64,000 bases of DNA from Bradyrhizobium sp. 190 (GTDB taxonomy: Bacteria; Pseudomonadota; Alphaproteobacteria; Rhizobiales; Xanthobacteraceae): the NCBI RefSeq assembly GCF_023073415.1, contig NZ_JADPJL010000001.1, positions 62,001 through 126,000 of the forward strand, read 5' to 3'. The notes beneath the pieces were generated by a model that was not told the origin of the DNA, made no database searches, and worked only from the letters and a program-made list of their open reading frames with translations. Made by a program: the position numbers and the translations under genes. Shown here piece by piece: positions 45,383 through 54,266 of this stretch. Within the stretch, counting starts at the first letter, position 1. Every line of letters begins with the position of its first letter.

Positions 45383-48300
45383 CTACAGCGTCTGCACGTC
45401 CACCACGCCCGCAACCGCCTTGATCGCGCCCGCGATCTGCGGCGAGACCTTGAAGCGCCCCGGCAGCTTCATCTCCACCTCGGTCTGGAGGTCGAGCATG
45501 ATGACGAGCGAGACGTCACCATCGGCGCCCCCCGATGGCGCGGGCGCAGGTTTGGCCGGCAGGCCCTTTGCCAGACCGTTTGGCGCGGCAGCTTCCGGCA
45601 TGTTGAGCCGTCGCGCGATCGAATCCAGCGGCTTGGTGTCGCGAACGAAAATCCGCAGGCCTTTTTGGGTCTTGGCCGCGGCGTCATCCAGCGGCTCGGC
45701 ATGCAGCACCCGGGCGCGCACGTCCTCGCCCTGCAGTTCGGCGCCGAGCTGCAGCAATACGGCCGCCCCCGGCTCCAGCACGTCGCGATATTGCGCAAGC
45801 CCTTCGGAAAACAGCACCGCCTCGAAATGCCCGGTCGGGTCTGACAGCCCCATGATGCCCATCTTGTTGCCGGTCTTGGTGCGCCGCTCCATACGCGACA
45901 CGACAGTGGCCGCGACCTTGCCCGCGGTCGCGCCGGTTTTGACGGCGCGCGAGAATTCCGCCCAGGTCTGCACGCGCAGTCGCTTCAACACCGTCGCGTA
46001 GTCGTCGAGCGGGTGGCCGGACAGGAAGAAGCCGACGGCGTCGTATTCCCGGCGGAGCTTTTCGGCCGGAAGCCAGGGCTCGATCTGCGGCAGCATGATG
46101 GTCGGCGCGTCGGCGGCGTTGCCGAACATGTCGTTCTGACCGATCGTTGCGGCTTGGTGGCTGCGCTGGCAGGCGGCGAGAACGGCATCGGCGCCGGCAA
46201 AGACCCGGGCGCGGTTGGTTTCGAGCGTGTCGAATGCGCCGGCAGCGGCGAGACTTTCGATGATGCGCTTGTTGATCGCGCGCGGATTGACCCGCGCGGC
46301 GAAGTCCGCGAGCGAGGTGAAGGCGCCCTTCTTGCGCTCCTCCACAATCTGCTCGACCGCCTGGATGCCGACCCCCTTCAGCGCGGCCAGCGCATAGTAA
46401 ATCGTGTTCTCGCCGACCTCGAAGGTGGCGCCCGAACGGTTGATGTTCGGCGCCTCGACCTTGATGCCGAGCCGCTGCGCTTCGGCGCGAAATTCCGAGA
46501 GCTTGTCGGTGTTGTTGAGTTCGAGCGTCATCGACGCCGCCAGAAACTCCACCGGGTAATGCGCCTTCATGTAGGCGGTGTGATAGGACACCAGCGCATA
46601 GGCGGCCGCGTGGCTCTTGTTGAAGCCGTAGTCGGCGAATTTGGCGAGCAGCTCGAAGATCGTATCGGCCTGCCCCTTCGGCACGCCGTTCTTGACCGCG
46701 CCGGCGACGAAGATCGCGCGCTGCTTTTCCATCTCGGCGCGGATCTTCTTGCCCATCGCGCGGCGCAGCAGGTCGGCGTCGCCGAGCGAATAGCCGGCCA
46801 TCACCTGCGCGATCTGCATCACCTGTTCCTGATAGATGATGACGCCGAACGTCTCCTTCAGGATCGGCTCCAGGATCGGATGCAGATATTCCGGCTCCTC
46901 GTCGCCGTGCTTGCGCGCGCAATAGGTCGGGATGTTGGCCATCGGGCCCGGGCGATAGAGCGCCACCAGCGCGATGATGTCCTCGAAGCGGTCGGGCCGC
47001 ATGTCGATCAGCGCCCGCCGCATGCCCTGGCTTTCCACCTGAAACACGCCGACCACATCGCCGCGCGCCAGCATCTGGTAACTCGGAGCATCGTCGATCG
47101 GCAGCGTCGGCAGATCGACGTGGATGTTGCGCTGCCTGAGCAGTTTTACAGCGACGTCGAGCACGGTCAGCGTTTTCAGGCCGAGGAAGTCGAACTTCAC
47201 CAGCCCCGCCGGCTCGACCCATTTCATGTTGAACTGGGTCACCGGCATGTCGGATTTGGGATCGCGGTAGAGCGGCACCAGTTCGCTCAAGGGGCGATCG
47301 CCGATCACGATGCCGGCGGCGTGGGTCGAGGCGTGGCGCGTCAGCCCTTCCAGGCGCTGGGCGATGTCGAAGGCACGCGCGACCACCGGATCCTCGTCGC
47401 GGAATGCCTGCAACTTCGGTTCGCCCTCGATCGCCTGCGCCAGCGTCACCGGCGCGGCCGGATTTTGCGGCACCAGTTTTGTCAGCTTGTCGACCTGGCC
47501 ATACGGCATCTGCAGCACGCGGCCAACGTCGCGCAGCACGCCGCGCGCCTGCAAGGTACCGAACGTGATGATCTGCGCGACCTGATCGCGGCCGTAGCGC
47601 TGCTGCACGTAGTCGATCACCTCGCCGCGGCGGTCCTGGCAAAAGTCGATGTCGAAGTCCGGCATCGACACGCGTTCGGGATTGAGGAAGCGTTCGAACA
47701 GCAGGCCGAAGCGGATCGGATCGAGATCGGTAATGGTCAGCGCGTAGGCGACCAGCGAGCCTGCGCCCGAGCCGCGGCCGGGACCGACCGGGATGTTATG
47801 GGCCTTGGCCCATTTGATGAAGTCCGAGACGATCAGGAAGTAGCCCGCATAATTCATGCGGTTGATGACGTTGATCTCGAAGGCGAGACGCTTCGCGTAG
47901 TCTTCTTCCGTGGTGCCGGGCGACAGGCCATGCACCTGCAGGCGCCGCGCGAGCCCCTCCTGGGCCTGACGTTCCAGCTCCGCGGCCTCCTCGCTCACCG
48001 CGTCCGAGCCCGAGGCGGCGCCGACCGTGAAACGCGGCAGAATCGGCTTTCGTGTCTTTGGACGGAACGAGCAACGCTCGGCGATCTCGATCGTCGATGC
48101 GAGCGCTTCCGGGATATCGGCGAAAAGGACCGCCATCTCGGCGCGCGTCTTGAAGCGGTGATCGGGCGTGAGCTGCTCGCGATCGGTCTCGGCGATCAGC
48201 TTGCCGCCGGCGATGCAGAGCAGCGCGTCGTGGGCCTCATAATCGTCATTCGATGCGAAATATGGCTCGTTGGTCGCAACCAGCGGCAATCCCTTGGCAT

Positions 48301-48892
48301 AGGCGAGATCGATCAGGCCGGATTCGGCGCGGCGCTCCTTGTCGATGCCGTGGCGCTGCAATTCGACATAGAGGCGATCGCCGAACAGGCTCGCCAGCCG
48401 GTCGCACCGGGCGGCTGCAAGGGCTGCGTGATCGGCATGCAGCGCCAGCGAGATCGGGCCGTCGGGGCCGCCGGTCAGCGCGATCAAATCCTCGGCATCG
48501 TCTTCCAGCCATTCGAGCTTGATGTGCGGGGATTGATGCACCGGCGTTTCCAGAAACGCCCGCGAGTTCAACCGCATCAGGCTGCGGTAGCCGCGCTCCC
48601 GCGCCGCCAGCAATACGATTCGCGACGGCGCTGAGGCCAGCGCATTGCGTGCATTCGGGTCCTGATCGCCGAAATCGACAGCGAGCTCGCAGCCGACGAT
48701 CGGCTGTATGCCGTAGCCCGCCATCTTGTCGGAGAATTCCAGCGCTCCGAACATGTTGTCGGTGTCGGTCAGCGCCAGCGCGGGCTGGCGGTCCGTCTTG
48801 GCCAATTCGCCGAGTTTGGCGATCTTGATCGAGCCCTTCAGCAGCGAATATGCCGAATGAACGTGAAGATGAACGAATCCGGCATTGGACAT
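45383..48892 (-). CDS. dnaE: DNA polymerase III alpha subunit (replicative)
   Basis: The 1169-residue replicase begins with the PHP domain (FVHLHVHSAYSLLKGSIKIAKL). It shows the catalytic aspartates in RVSMPDFDIDFCQDRRGEVIDYV, AKAHNIPVGPGRGSGAGSLVAYAL, LKFDFLGLKTLTVLD-type and MQIAQVMAGYSLGDADLLRRAMGKK segments, a helix-hairpin-helix, an OB fold, and a C-terminal beta-clamp/tau-binding region ending in VVDVQTL. Length and full C-terminal domain point to DnaE1, not the SOS polymerase DnaE2/ImuC. It has no close co-directional partner. A 102-base copy of its 3' end lies at 40613. An SOS-controlled small gene lies 184 bases upstream. Confidence 0.97.
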   Translation of the reverse strand: MSNAGFVHLHVHSAYSLLKGSIKIAKLGELAKTDRQPALALTDTDNMFGALEFSDKMAGYGIQPIVGCELAVDFGDQDPNARNALASAPSRIVLLAARERGYRSLMRLNSRAFLETPVHQSPHIKLEWLEDDAEDLIALTGGPDGPISLALHADHAALAAARCDRLASLFGDRLYVELQRHGIDKERRAESGLIDLAYAKGLPLVATNEPYFASNDDYEAHDALLCIAGGKLIAETDREQLTPDHRFKTRAEMAVLFADIPEALASTIEIAERCSFRPKTRKPILPRFTVGAASGSDAVSEEAAELERQAQEGLARRLQVHGLSPGTTEEDYAKRLAFEINVINRMNYAGYFLIVSDFIKWAKAHNIPVGPGRGSGAGSLVAYALTITDLDPIRFGLLFERFLNPERVSMPDFDIDFCQDRRGEVIDYVQQRYGRDQVAQIITFGTLQARGVLRDVGRVLQMPYGQVDKLTKLVPQNPAAPVTLAQAIEGEPKLQAFRDEDPVVARAFDIAQRLEGLTRHASTHAAGIVIGDRPLSELVPLYRDPKSDMPVTQFNMKWVEPAGLVKFDFLGLKTLTVLDVAVKLLRQRNIHVDLPTLPIDDAPSYQMLARGDVVGVFQVESQGMRRALIDMRPDRFEDIIALVALYRPGPMANIPTYCARKHGDEEPEYLHPILEPILKETFGVIIYQEQVMQIAQVMAGYSLGDADLLRRAMGKKIRAEMEKQRAIFVAGAVKNGVPKGQADTIFELLAKFADYGFNKSHAAAYALVSYHTAYMKAHYPVEFLAASMTLELNNTDKLSEFRAEAQRLGIKVEAPNINRSGATFEVGENTIYYALAALKGVGIQAVEQIVEERKKGAFTSLADFAARVNPRAINKRIIESLAAAGAFDTLETNRARVFAGADAVLAACQRSHQAATIGQNDMFGNAADAPTIMLPQIEPWLPAEKLRREYDAVGFFLSGHPLDDYATVLKRLRVQTWAEFSRAVKTGATAGKVAATVVSRMERRTKTGNKMGIMGLSDPTGHFEAVLFSEGLAQYRDVLEPGAAVLLQLGAELQGEDVRARVLHAEPLDDAAAKTQKGLRIFVRDTKPLDSIARRLNMPEAAAPNGLAKGLPAKPAPAPSGGADGDVSLVIMLDLQTEVEMKLPGRFKVSPQIAGAIKAVAGVVDVQTL

Positions 48893-49076
48893 GGTCGCTT
48901 AACGGGCTCTTGCATCATGGTGGGGAGCGATCATCGGCCGCTGATGCGCACCGACTCGCCGCCGCAATGGTGATGCCTTGGCCTTGCCGAGTCCACGCGG
49001 AACGCAGCTTCTGCGCCCGCCATCCGGCTTTTCCCCAGCCCGTCCGCTAGACGGCTTGGGTCGGCCGCCCCCCGCA

Positions 49077-49175
49077 TCAAAGCTGCGGAATCACCTGCGC
49101 CCAGACCGCGATCATCGCGACAAACAGCGTAATCGACGCCAGCGCCGCCGCTTCTTCCACGAACATCCGCAACAT
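49077..49175 (-). CDS. 32-residue single-pass membrane protein under SOS control (SidA-like candidate)
   Basis: An ATG at 49175 with GGGAG at 8-base spacing opens a 32-codon frame ending in TGA. The protein begins MLRMFVEEAAALASITLFV and is one hydrophobic helix (about residues 9-27) with a Trp near its end (AVWAQVIPQL). Directly upstream are two perfect LexA boxes (49198-49212 and 49216-49230), so strong DNA-damage induction is expected. Caulobacter SidA is a LexA-controlled inner-membrane protein of 29 residues that blocks division through FtsW/FtsN. This gene has the same size class, topology and control; direct sequence homology was not tested. Confidence 0.75.
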   Translation of the reverse strand: MLRMFVEEAAALASITLFVAMIAVWAQVIPQL

Positions 49176-49197
49176 CGTCCGACTCCCTACGATATGA

Positions 49198-49212
49198 GAA
49201 CATATGAGGAAC
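49198..49212 (+). promoter_or_regulatory. Perfect LexA box (1 of 2)
   Basis: GAAC-ATATGAG-GAAC matches the alphaproteobacterial operator exactly. It begins 22 bases upstream of the small-protein start codon (minus strand). Confidence 0.9.
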
Positions 49213-49215
49213 ATT

Positions 49216-49230
49216 GTTCCTTTTTTGTTC
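49216..49230 (+). promoter_or_regulatory. Perfect LexA box (2 of 2), opposite orientation
   Basis: GTTC-CTTTTTT-GTTC is a second exact operator, only 3 bases from the first and inverted relative to it. The N7 spacer T-run probably forms part of a promoter region. The rest of the 276-bp gap to 49451 shows no gene. Confidence 0.85.
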
Positions 49231-49451
49231 TGGGAGTCAAGCGGCGGTAGTGGGTCAGCTTAAAGAATAACCCCTGTGGTTAATTCTCGACCTGTGTGAC
49301 GGCCTAGCGGCGGATCTCACGGCGCCGCACCGCGCATGTCCCAACGGAATGCTCTGCCGATAGCGTGTTGCCGGACGACGAATTGATATTCCGGCTTATA
49401 GTTCGCTAGCTCCACTGCTCCAGCATCGCGATGGCGAGCCGGTTGGGGTCG

Positions 49452-49658
49452 CTAGGGCTTATGGGGTGGCTTGTCATGCCCACCTTCTGTCTGTGGACGT
49501 TCAATAAGTTCGTATGAGGGAACGTGGGTGGTCTCCAACCACGATTCCAGCGCAGCGCCGCAGACCGTGCAGACCGCGTCACCCGTTTGCGGTACCAAGA
49601 ACTTCTCTTCAGTGCGTCTGTACTCGGCGCCGCAATTGCATTGAACAATTGTCGCCAT
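49452..49658 (-). CDS. Small zinc-ribbon protein
   Basis: The 68-residue product starts MATIVQCNCGAEYRRTEEKF and has CxC and CxxC pairs (QCNC...AVCTVCG), forming a one-domain zinc ribbon. The C-terminus (THVPSYELIERPQTEGGH...) is unstructured. This is a common small protein type in rhizobia, probably for nucleic acid or protein binding; function unknown. Ribosome binding site is weak. It is on the same strand as, but separated from, the Omp25-like gene. Confidence 0.7.
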   Translation of the reverse strand: MATIVQCNCGAEYRRTEEKFLVPQTGDAVCTVCGAALESWLETTHVPSYELIERPQTEGGHDKPPHKP

Positions 49659-49776
49659 TCCCGAAATATGCGCCCGGAACCGCCCGTTTTCCAGCCCCGG
49701 AACTGCGCCATAATCGAACTAGGCAGGACAGCGTTCGCGGATGATTCGCGAAGGCTAACCGGCTCCTCGCCGCAAC

Positions 49777-49806
49777 AAAAAAGCCCCGGGACAATGCCCG
49801 GGGCTT
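49777..49806 (-). terminator. Rho-independent terminator after the Omp25-like gene
   Basis: On the minus strand AAGCCCCGGG pairs with CCCGGGGCTT across a 6-base loop and a run of T residues follows (A-run at 49777-49782 on plus). It lies 26 bases past the stop. Confidence 0.9.
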
Positions 49807-49832
49807 CGTTGTTGGTCGCAGGTCGCGCGCAA

Positions 49833-50570
49833 TCAGTACCTCGTAACCGCCGGGCCGCCGAACTTGTAGTTCAGGCGGGCGGTGACGAGATCGACGTCCT
49901 GACGGATGCGGTCGGTGCCGAAGGGAGCGCCGGCCGGGTCGGTGAAGTTGTAGGTACGGTCCTGCATGAACAGGTGATTGTACTCGACGCCAACCGACCA
50001 GTTCGGGGCGAAGGCGTATTCGAGGCCGGCGCCGATCGTGCCGCCCCAACGGGTGTCGTCGCCGGTGACGCCAGCGAGCGCGCCGCCTACAACGTTGGTG
50101 ACGCGGTAGCTGTTCGAGGTCACTGCAGCACCGCCCTTGACGTAGAGCAGGACGTTGTTGACGGCATAACCGACCTGACCGGTGAACAGGCCGAACGCAT
50201 CGACGTTCGTGTGGTTGCGGAAGGCCGGGAACTGCAGGCTCGTGTTGCTGCCCGAGAAGTCGGCCCAGTTGCCCTGGGCTTCAAGGCCGAACACAAACGT
50301 GCCGGCCTGCCAGCGATAGCCGATCTGGCCACCGACGGTTCCGCCGGTCGAGTCATGGGAGCCTTCGGGGCCAAAGCCAACCAGATCCCAGGAGTTGCGG
50401 CTCGAACCCCAGCCGCCGTTCGCACCGATGTAGAAACCAGTCCAGTCATACACAGCAGCGACCATCGGGGGCGCCTTGGTGTAAGGACGCGCAGCGAGAT
50501 CCGCAGCAACAGCCGGCGCAGTCGCGCCGAGCGCGATCAGACTGGCAGTAACAAGCAAAACCTTCTTCAT
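49833..50570 (-). CDS. Omp25/RopB-type outer membrane beta-barrel protein
   Basis: The start MKKVLLVTASLIALGATAPA at 50570 gives 245 residues with a signal peptide ending VAA|DLAARPYTKAPP. The 8-strand barrel pattern follows (YDWTGFYIGANGGWGSSRN, GGTVGGQIGYRWQAGTFVFGLEAQGNWADF, GLEYAFAPNWSVGVEYNHLF) and ends in an aromatic residue (NYKFGGPAVTRY). These are abundant surface proteins in rhizobia, with roles in envelope integrity. A strong terminator follows, and the gene is monocistronic. Confidence 0.92.
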   Translation of the reverse strand: MKKVLLVTASLIALGATAPAVAADLAARPYTKAPPMVAAVYDWTGFYIGANGGWGSSRNSWDLVGFGPEGSHDSTGGTVGGQIGYRWQAGTFVFGLEAQGNWADFSGSNTSLQFPAFRNHTNVDAFGLFTGQVGYAVNNVLLYVKGGAAVTSNSYRVTNVVGGALAGVTGDDTRWGGTIGAGLEYAFAPNWSVGVEYNHLFMQDRTYNFTDPAGAPFGTDRIRQDVDLVTARLNYKFGGPAVTRY

Positions 50571-50873
50571 TCTTTTTATTCCCGTTCCGTTTTTGACAGC
50601 CCCCAAGGCCGTGCCTTGCTCATAGCATCGTTCGTTCGAATTACTGTAACCTCACTGCAACAACGCACATCAAACGGCCGCAGTGTGAACGCAAGTTAAT
50701 GTTGTGCTGCAGGCGTTTTTCGAAACTTTGCACTGGAACCCGCCGCAAAGAATTCACATTCAACTTTGTGACGGTATTGCAGGGTGGAATGGGTTGACGG
50801 GACTACGCGAGTACGGCTTGTGTCGATGAAAGTGGAACCGGCAAAGCGCGGAAGTACGATGAGGAGATTCGAA
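50571..50873. other. Intergenic between divergent Omp25-like and DUF3551 genes
   Basis: This 303-bp region should hold both promoters. It is more AT-rich than its surroundings (around 50640-50770). I found no repeat, open frame with a ribosome binding site, or recognised operator. Confidence 0.5.
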
Positions 50874-51167
50874 ATGCATAAGGTGATTCTAGCCGTGCTG
50901 GCCGCGAGCGGATTGGCCGCACTCGGCGCCGCGCCTGCCGAAGCGGTCGGCAGCCGATATCCGTTCTGCCTTCAGGGAAACGAGTATCCGGGGCTGAGCC
51001 ACTGCACTTTCACTAGTTACGAGCAGTGCCAGGCAACCGCTTCGGGACGGTTTCTCTACTGCATCGCCAATCCCTATTATATCGGCGAGCGCGAACCGCC
51101 GCCCGAAGCGTATCGCCCGCTGCCCGGCCGCGCGCTGCCGCCCGCTCCCGGCTACGGCAGATACTGA
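50874..51167 (+). CDS. DUF3551 secreted protein 1
   Basis: The ATG at 50874, with AGGAG at 7-8 bases, gives 97 residues; another in-frame ATG lies at 50859. A signal peptide (MHKVILAVLAASGLAALGAA) precedes the DUF3551 motif (YPFCLQGNEYPGLSHCTFTS, YEQCQATASGRFLYCIANPYY), with four conserved cysteines. A Pro-rich tail (PLPGRALPPAPGYGRY) follows. The family is largely confined to Bradyrhizobiaceae and function is unknown. Confidence 0.85.
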   Translation: MHKVILAVLAASGLAALGAAPAEAVGSRYPFCLQGNEYPGLSHCTFTSYEQCQATASGRFLYCIANPYYIGEREPPPEAYRPLPGRALPPAPGYGRY

Positions 51168-51319
51168 GCGCTACCGAGGCTTATCGCGCCGCATGCTCAC
51201 GCTGAACATCCAACGCGCGAACGTGATTTGACGCGGGCGTGGGTGGATCGTCTGGTTAGCGGCTGAGGGTTCCAGTGAAGCTTCCAGTTGAGACTCTTGG
51301 GGCTACCGGCGGAGGATGC

Positions 51320-51580
51320 ATGCGAAGGGCATGGCTGGCGCTCATGGCGGCCGGAGCTGTGTCGGCAGCAGTTGCGATGCCGGCGGCGGCGCGCGAGCTT
51401 CCCTACTGCATCAAGGGCTGCGATTTCGGCGCCGGTGCCGGCGACTGCAGTTTTTCGTCGCTGGCGCAGTGCCAGGCAACCGCCTCCGGGCGGGATGCTA
51501 GTTGCGCTGCGAATCCCTATTTCAACGCCAGGGCGGACATGCAGACCGATCGCAGCCGCCAGTCCCGAAGGAGATTCTGA
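51320..51580 (+). CDS. DUF3551 secreted protein 2
   Basis: The ATG at 51320 follows GGAGG and gives 86 residues. The signal peptide (MRRAWLALMAAGAVSAAVAM) leads to LPYCIKGCDFGAGAGDCSFS and LAQCQATASGRDASCAANPY, the DUF3551 cysteine pattern. The stop overlaps the next start (TGATG), so the two are coupled. The 3' end is part of the unit duplicated at 51872. Confidence 0.82.
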   Translation: MRRAWLALMAAGAVSAAVAMPAAARELPYCIKGCDFGAGAGDCSFSSLAQCQATASGRDASCAANPYFNARADMQTDRSRQSRRRF

Positions 51581-51834
51581 TGCGCATTCTGGCTTTGGCA
51601 ATTTTGGCAATCGCAGCGGCCTCGGCCGCAACACCGGCGCAGGCACAGACTTACGATCCCAACTTTCCGGTTTGCCTGCATGTTTATGGCAGGATCAGCT
51701 ATTACGACTGTACCTATTACACCCTGCCTCAATGCAACGCGTCGGCCTCGGGCCGCTCGGCGCAATGCGTGATCAATCCGTATTTCGCACCTGCATCTCA
51801 AGGACCGTCGGCACGCCGCTACAAGCGGTACTAC
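51502..51834. repeat. Tandem duplication unit, copy 1
   Basis: This segment, covering the end of DUF3551 gene 2 and all but the tail of gene 3, is repeated at 51872-52204 with a constant offset of 370 bases. Identity is highest over the first 130 bases, including the ribosome binding site and signal peptide. Confidence 0.85.
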
Positions 51835-51846
51835 AATGGCTACTGA
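51580..51846 (+). CDS. DUF3551 secreted protein 3
   Basis: AAGGAGA lies 6 bases before the ATG, which overlaps the preceding stop. The 88-residue product has the signal peptide MRILALAILAIAAASAATPA and the motif FPVCLHVYGRISYYDCTYYT, LPQCNASASGRSAQCVINPY. It is the original or copy of the gene 370 bp downstream. Confidence 0.85.
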   Translation: MRILALAILAIAAASAATPAQAQTYDPNFPVCLHVYGRISYYDCTYYTLPQCNASASGRSAQCVINPYFAPASQGPSARRYKRYYNGY

Positions 51847-51871
51847 GCGTTTTCTGTTTGATTTGAGCATA

Positions 51872-52204
51872 TTGCGCTGCGAATCCCTATTTCAGCGCCA
51901 AGACGGAAATGCAGACCGATCGCAGCCGCCAATTCCGTAGGAGATTCTGATGCGCATTCTGGCTTTGGCAATTCTCGCAATCGGAACGATTTCGGCCGCC
52001 GCGCCGGCGCGCGCCCAGACCTACGGCGGAGGATATCCGGTCTGCCTGCATGTCTACGGCCCGGTCACCTATTATGAGTGCAGGTATACGTCGATTCCTC
52101 AATGCAACGCGTCGGCCTCGGGCCGCTCGGCGCAATGCGTCGTCAATCCCTATTTTGCAAATGCGTATCAGGATCGGCCGGCGCGCAGGCACGGCGCTTA
52201 CTGA
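51872..52204. repeat. Tandem duplication unit, copy 2
   Basis: The copy starts with a leftover of the 3' end of DUF3551 gene 2 (TTGCGCTGCGAATCCCTATT) that is no longer in an intact gene. It continues through a full DUF3551 gene. Confidence 0.85.
51950..52204 (+). CDS. DUF3551 secreted protein 4
   Basis: AGGAGA precedes the ATG as in the copy 370 bases upstream. The 84-residue product has the signal peptide MRILALAILAIGTISAAAPA and YPVCLHVYGPVTYYECRYTS, IPQCNASASGRSAQCVVNPY. It is the duplicated partner of protein 3, diverged mainly in the mature loops. It is convergent with lolD. Confidence 0.85.
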   Translation: MRILALAILAIGTISAAAPARAQTYGGGYPVCLHVYGPVTYYECRYTSIPQCNASASGRSAQCVVNPYFANAYQDRPARRHGAY

Positions 52205-52210
52205 ACACAA

Positions 52211-52909
52211 CTATTCCATTTCGACGACCTGCCCGTCGACCAGCGACACCCGCCGGTCCATCCGGCCGGCCAGTTCCATATTGTGGGTGGCGATCAGCAT
52301 CGCGACCTGCGTCGCCTTCACGAGCTGCATCAGCGCCTTGAACACGTGATCGGCGGTATGCGGATCGAGATTTCCGGTCGGCTCGTCGGCCAATAGCGCC
52401 CGCGGCGCATTGGCAACTGCGCGCGCGATGGCGACACGCTGCTGTTCGCCGCCGGAGAGTTCCGCCGGCCGGTGCGTGATGCGCTCGCCGAGTCCGAGAT
52501 AAGCCAGGATCTCCTCCGAGCGCTTGATCGTCTCGGAACGTTTGAGCCCACGAATCATCTGCGGCAGCATGACGTTTTCAAGCGCGGTGAATTCCGGCAG
52601 CAGCCGGTGCTGCTGATAGACGAAGCCGATGTCGGAGCGCCGGATCTGGGTGCGCTCGATGTCTGATAATTGCGAGGTCGGCGTGCCCGCGACGTAGACT
52701 TCGCCCTCATCGGGGCTTTCGAGCAGCCCTGCGATATGCAGGAGCGTCGATTTGCCCGAACCCGACGGCGCCACCAGCGCCACCGACTGCCCCGCCCACA
52801 GCGCCAGCTTGGCGCCGTTGAGAATGGTCAACGTCGCCTCGCCCTGCTTGTACTCCCGTTTTATCTCGTGGAGATAGATAATCGGTACATCTTCTGCCTC
52901 CTCGGCCAT
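52211..52909 (-). CDS. lolD: Lipoprotein-releasing ABC transporter ATPase LolD
   Basis: The 232-residue ATPase shows Walker A ([19 protein letters not shown]), Q-loop ([20 protein letters not shown]), signature [19 protein letters not shown], Walker [12 protein letters not shown] and the H-loop (IATHN). With LolC/E it extracts lipoproteins from the inner membrane and hands them to LolA. It starts 7 bases after the lolC stop. Confidence 0.96.
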   Translation of the reverse strand: MAEEAEDVPIIYLHEIKREYKQGEATLTILNGAKLALWAGQSVALVAPSGSGKSTLLHIAGLLESPDEGEVYVAGTPTSQLSDIERTQIRRSDIGFVYQQHRLLPEFTALENVMLPQMIRGLKRSETIKRSEEILAYLGLGERITHRPAELSGGEQQRVAIARAVANAPRALLADEPTGNLDPHTADHVFKALMQLVKATQVAMLIATHNMELAGRMDRRVSLVDGQVVEME

Positions 52910-52916
52910 CTCGTCC

Positions 52917-54197
52917 TCACTCGTACCGGAGCGCGTCGACGGGATCGAGGCGCGCGGCGCGCCAGGACGGATAGAGCGTCGCCAGGAACGACAGCGTCAG
53001 CGCCATGATCACGACCGCGGTGGTCTCGCCGAAATCGATCTCGGCCGGAAGCCGGGAGAGGAAGTAGAGTTCCGGCGAGAACAATTCGGTGTTGGTCATC
53101 CAGGACAGGAACTGCCGGATCGATTCGATGTTCAGGCAGATCAGCATGCCGACGAAGAATCCGGTCAGCGTGCCGACCACGCCGATCGCCGCGCCCGTGA
53201 TCAGGAATATCCGCATGATCGAGCCCTGCGAGGCGCCCATCGTGCGCAGGATGGCGATGTCCTGCCCCTTGTCCTTGACCAGCATGATCAGGCCCGAGAC
53301 GATGTTGAGCGCGGCAACCAGCACGATCATGGTCAGGATCAAAAACATCACGTTGCGCTCGACCTGAAGTGCATTGAAAAAGGTCGAGTTGCGCTGCCGC
53401 CAGTCGACCAGGAACACCGGCCTTCCTGCGGCCTCCGTCACGCTCTTGCGGAACACGTCGATTCGATCGGGGTTGGTGGTGAACACCTCGATTGCGGTCA
53501 CGTCGTCCTTGCGGTTGAAATAGGCCTGCGATTCCGGCAGCGGCATGAACACGAAGCTGGCGTCATATTCCGACATACCGATCTCGAATACGGCCGCCAC
53601 CTTGTAGGGCTTTATGCGCGGCGTCGTGCCCATCGGGGTCACCGCGCCCTTGGGCGCGACCAGCGTGATGGTGTCGCCGGCGTGCAGCGACAATTGATCG
53701 GCGAGCCGGCGTCCGATGATGACGCCCTGCCCCTCGTCAAAACCTTCCATCGTGCCCTGTTTGATGTTCTTGGCGATCGAGGTGAGGTTGTTCAGGTCTG
53801 CGGAGCGCATGCCGCGCACCAGTACACCGGCGGCGTTGAAGGCCGAAGACGCCAGCGCCTGACCGTCCACGACCGGCGCGGCAAGGCGGATGCCGTCGAC
53901 CTGGCTGATACGCTCGGCGACGTCCTTCCAGTCGGTCAGCGGCGATTCCAGCGGCTGCACCAGGAGATGCCCGTTCAGCCCGAGGATCTTGTCCAGGAGT
54001 TCCTTGCGGAAGCCATTCATCACGGCCATCACGATGATCAGCGTGGCGACGCCGAGCATGATGCCGAGGAACGAAAAGCCGGCGATGACCGAAATAAAGC
54101 CTTCCCTGCGACGCGCACGCAGATAACGCCCGGACAACAGCCATTCGAAGGGCGCAAAAGGTGGGGTTCGGGTTGTCTCGTTCATGGTCTCATCCAT
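52917..54197 (-). CDS. lolC: Lipoprotein-releasing ABC transporter permease LolC/LolE
   Basis: The 426-residue permease has an N-terminal cytoplasmic and first membrane segment ([46 protein letters not shown]), a large periplasmic domain and three C-terminal membrane helices, ending [20 protein letters not shown]. Alphaproteobacteria typically have one permease that forms a homodimer, so LolC and LolE cannot be distinguished. An internal start at 54185 is possible. It lies 69 bases after proS and just before lolD. Confidence 0.94.
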   Translation of the reverse strand: MDETMNETTRTPPFAPFEWLLSGRYLRARRREGFISVIAGFSFLGIMLGVATLIIVMAVMNGFRKELLDKILGLNGHLLVQPLESPLTDWKDVAERISQVDGIRLAAPVVDGQALASSAFNAAGVLVRGMRSADLNNLTSIAKNIKQGTMEGFDEGQGVIIGRRLADQLSLHAGDTITLVAPKGAVTPMGTTPRIKPYKVAAVFEIGMSEYDASFVFMPLPESQAYFNRKDDVTAIEVFTTNPDRIDVFRKSVTEAAGRPVFLVDWRQRNSTFFNALQVERNVMFLILTMIVLVAALNIVSGLIMLVKDKGQDIAILRTMGASQGSIMRIFLITGAAIGVVGTLTGFFVGMLICLNIESIRQFLSWMTNTELFSPELYFLSRLPAEIDFGETTAVVIMALTLSFLATLYPSWRAARLDPVDALRYE

Positions 54198-54266
54198 TAC
54201 TCGATAATCCCATGATTCGGGCCAAATGTGGCCTTAATGGCCAACATTACCGCCACAGTGGATATC

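Noticed and set aside
40613..45484. The block between the dnaE repeats as a complete integrative element
   Set aside because: No integrase, excisionase or inverted ends were found inside; only the repeat is claimed.
46013..48634. Long plus-strand frame (873 codons) opposite dnaE
   Set aside because: It mirrors dnaE codon by codon with no recognisable domain and Arg/His-rich composition typical of antisense frames in GC-rich DNA.
45383..48892. dnaE as the SOS polymerase DnaE2/ImuC because of nearby LexA boxes
   Set aside because: Length and complete C-terminal region fit the replicative DnaE1, no imuA/imuB neighbour exists, and the boxes are about 300 bases away in front of a separate small gene.
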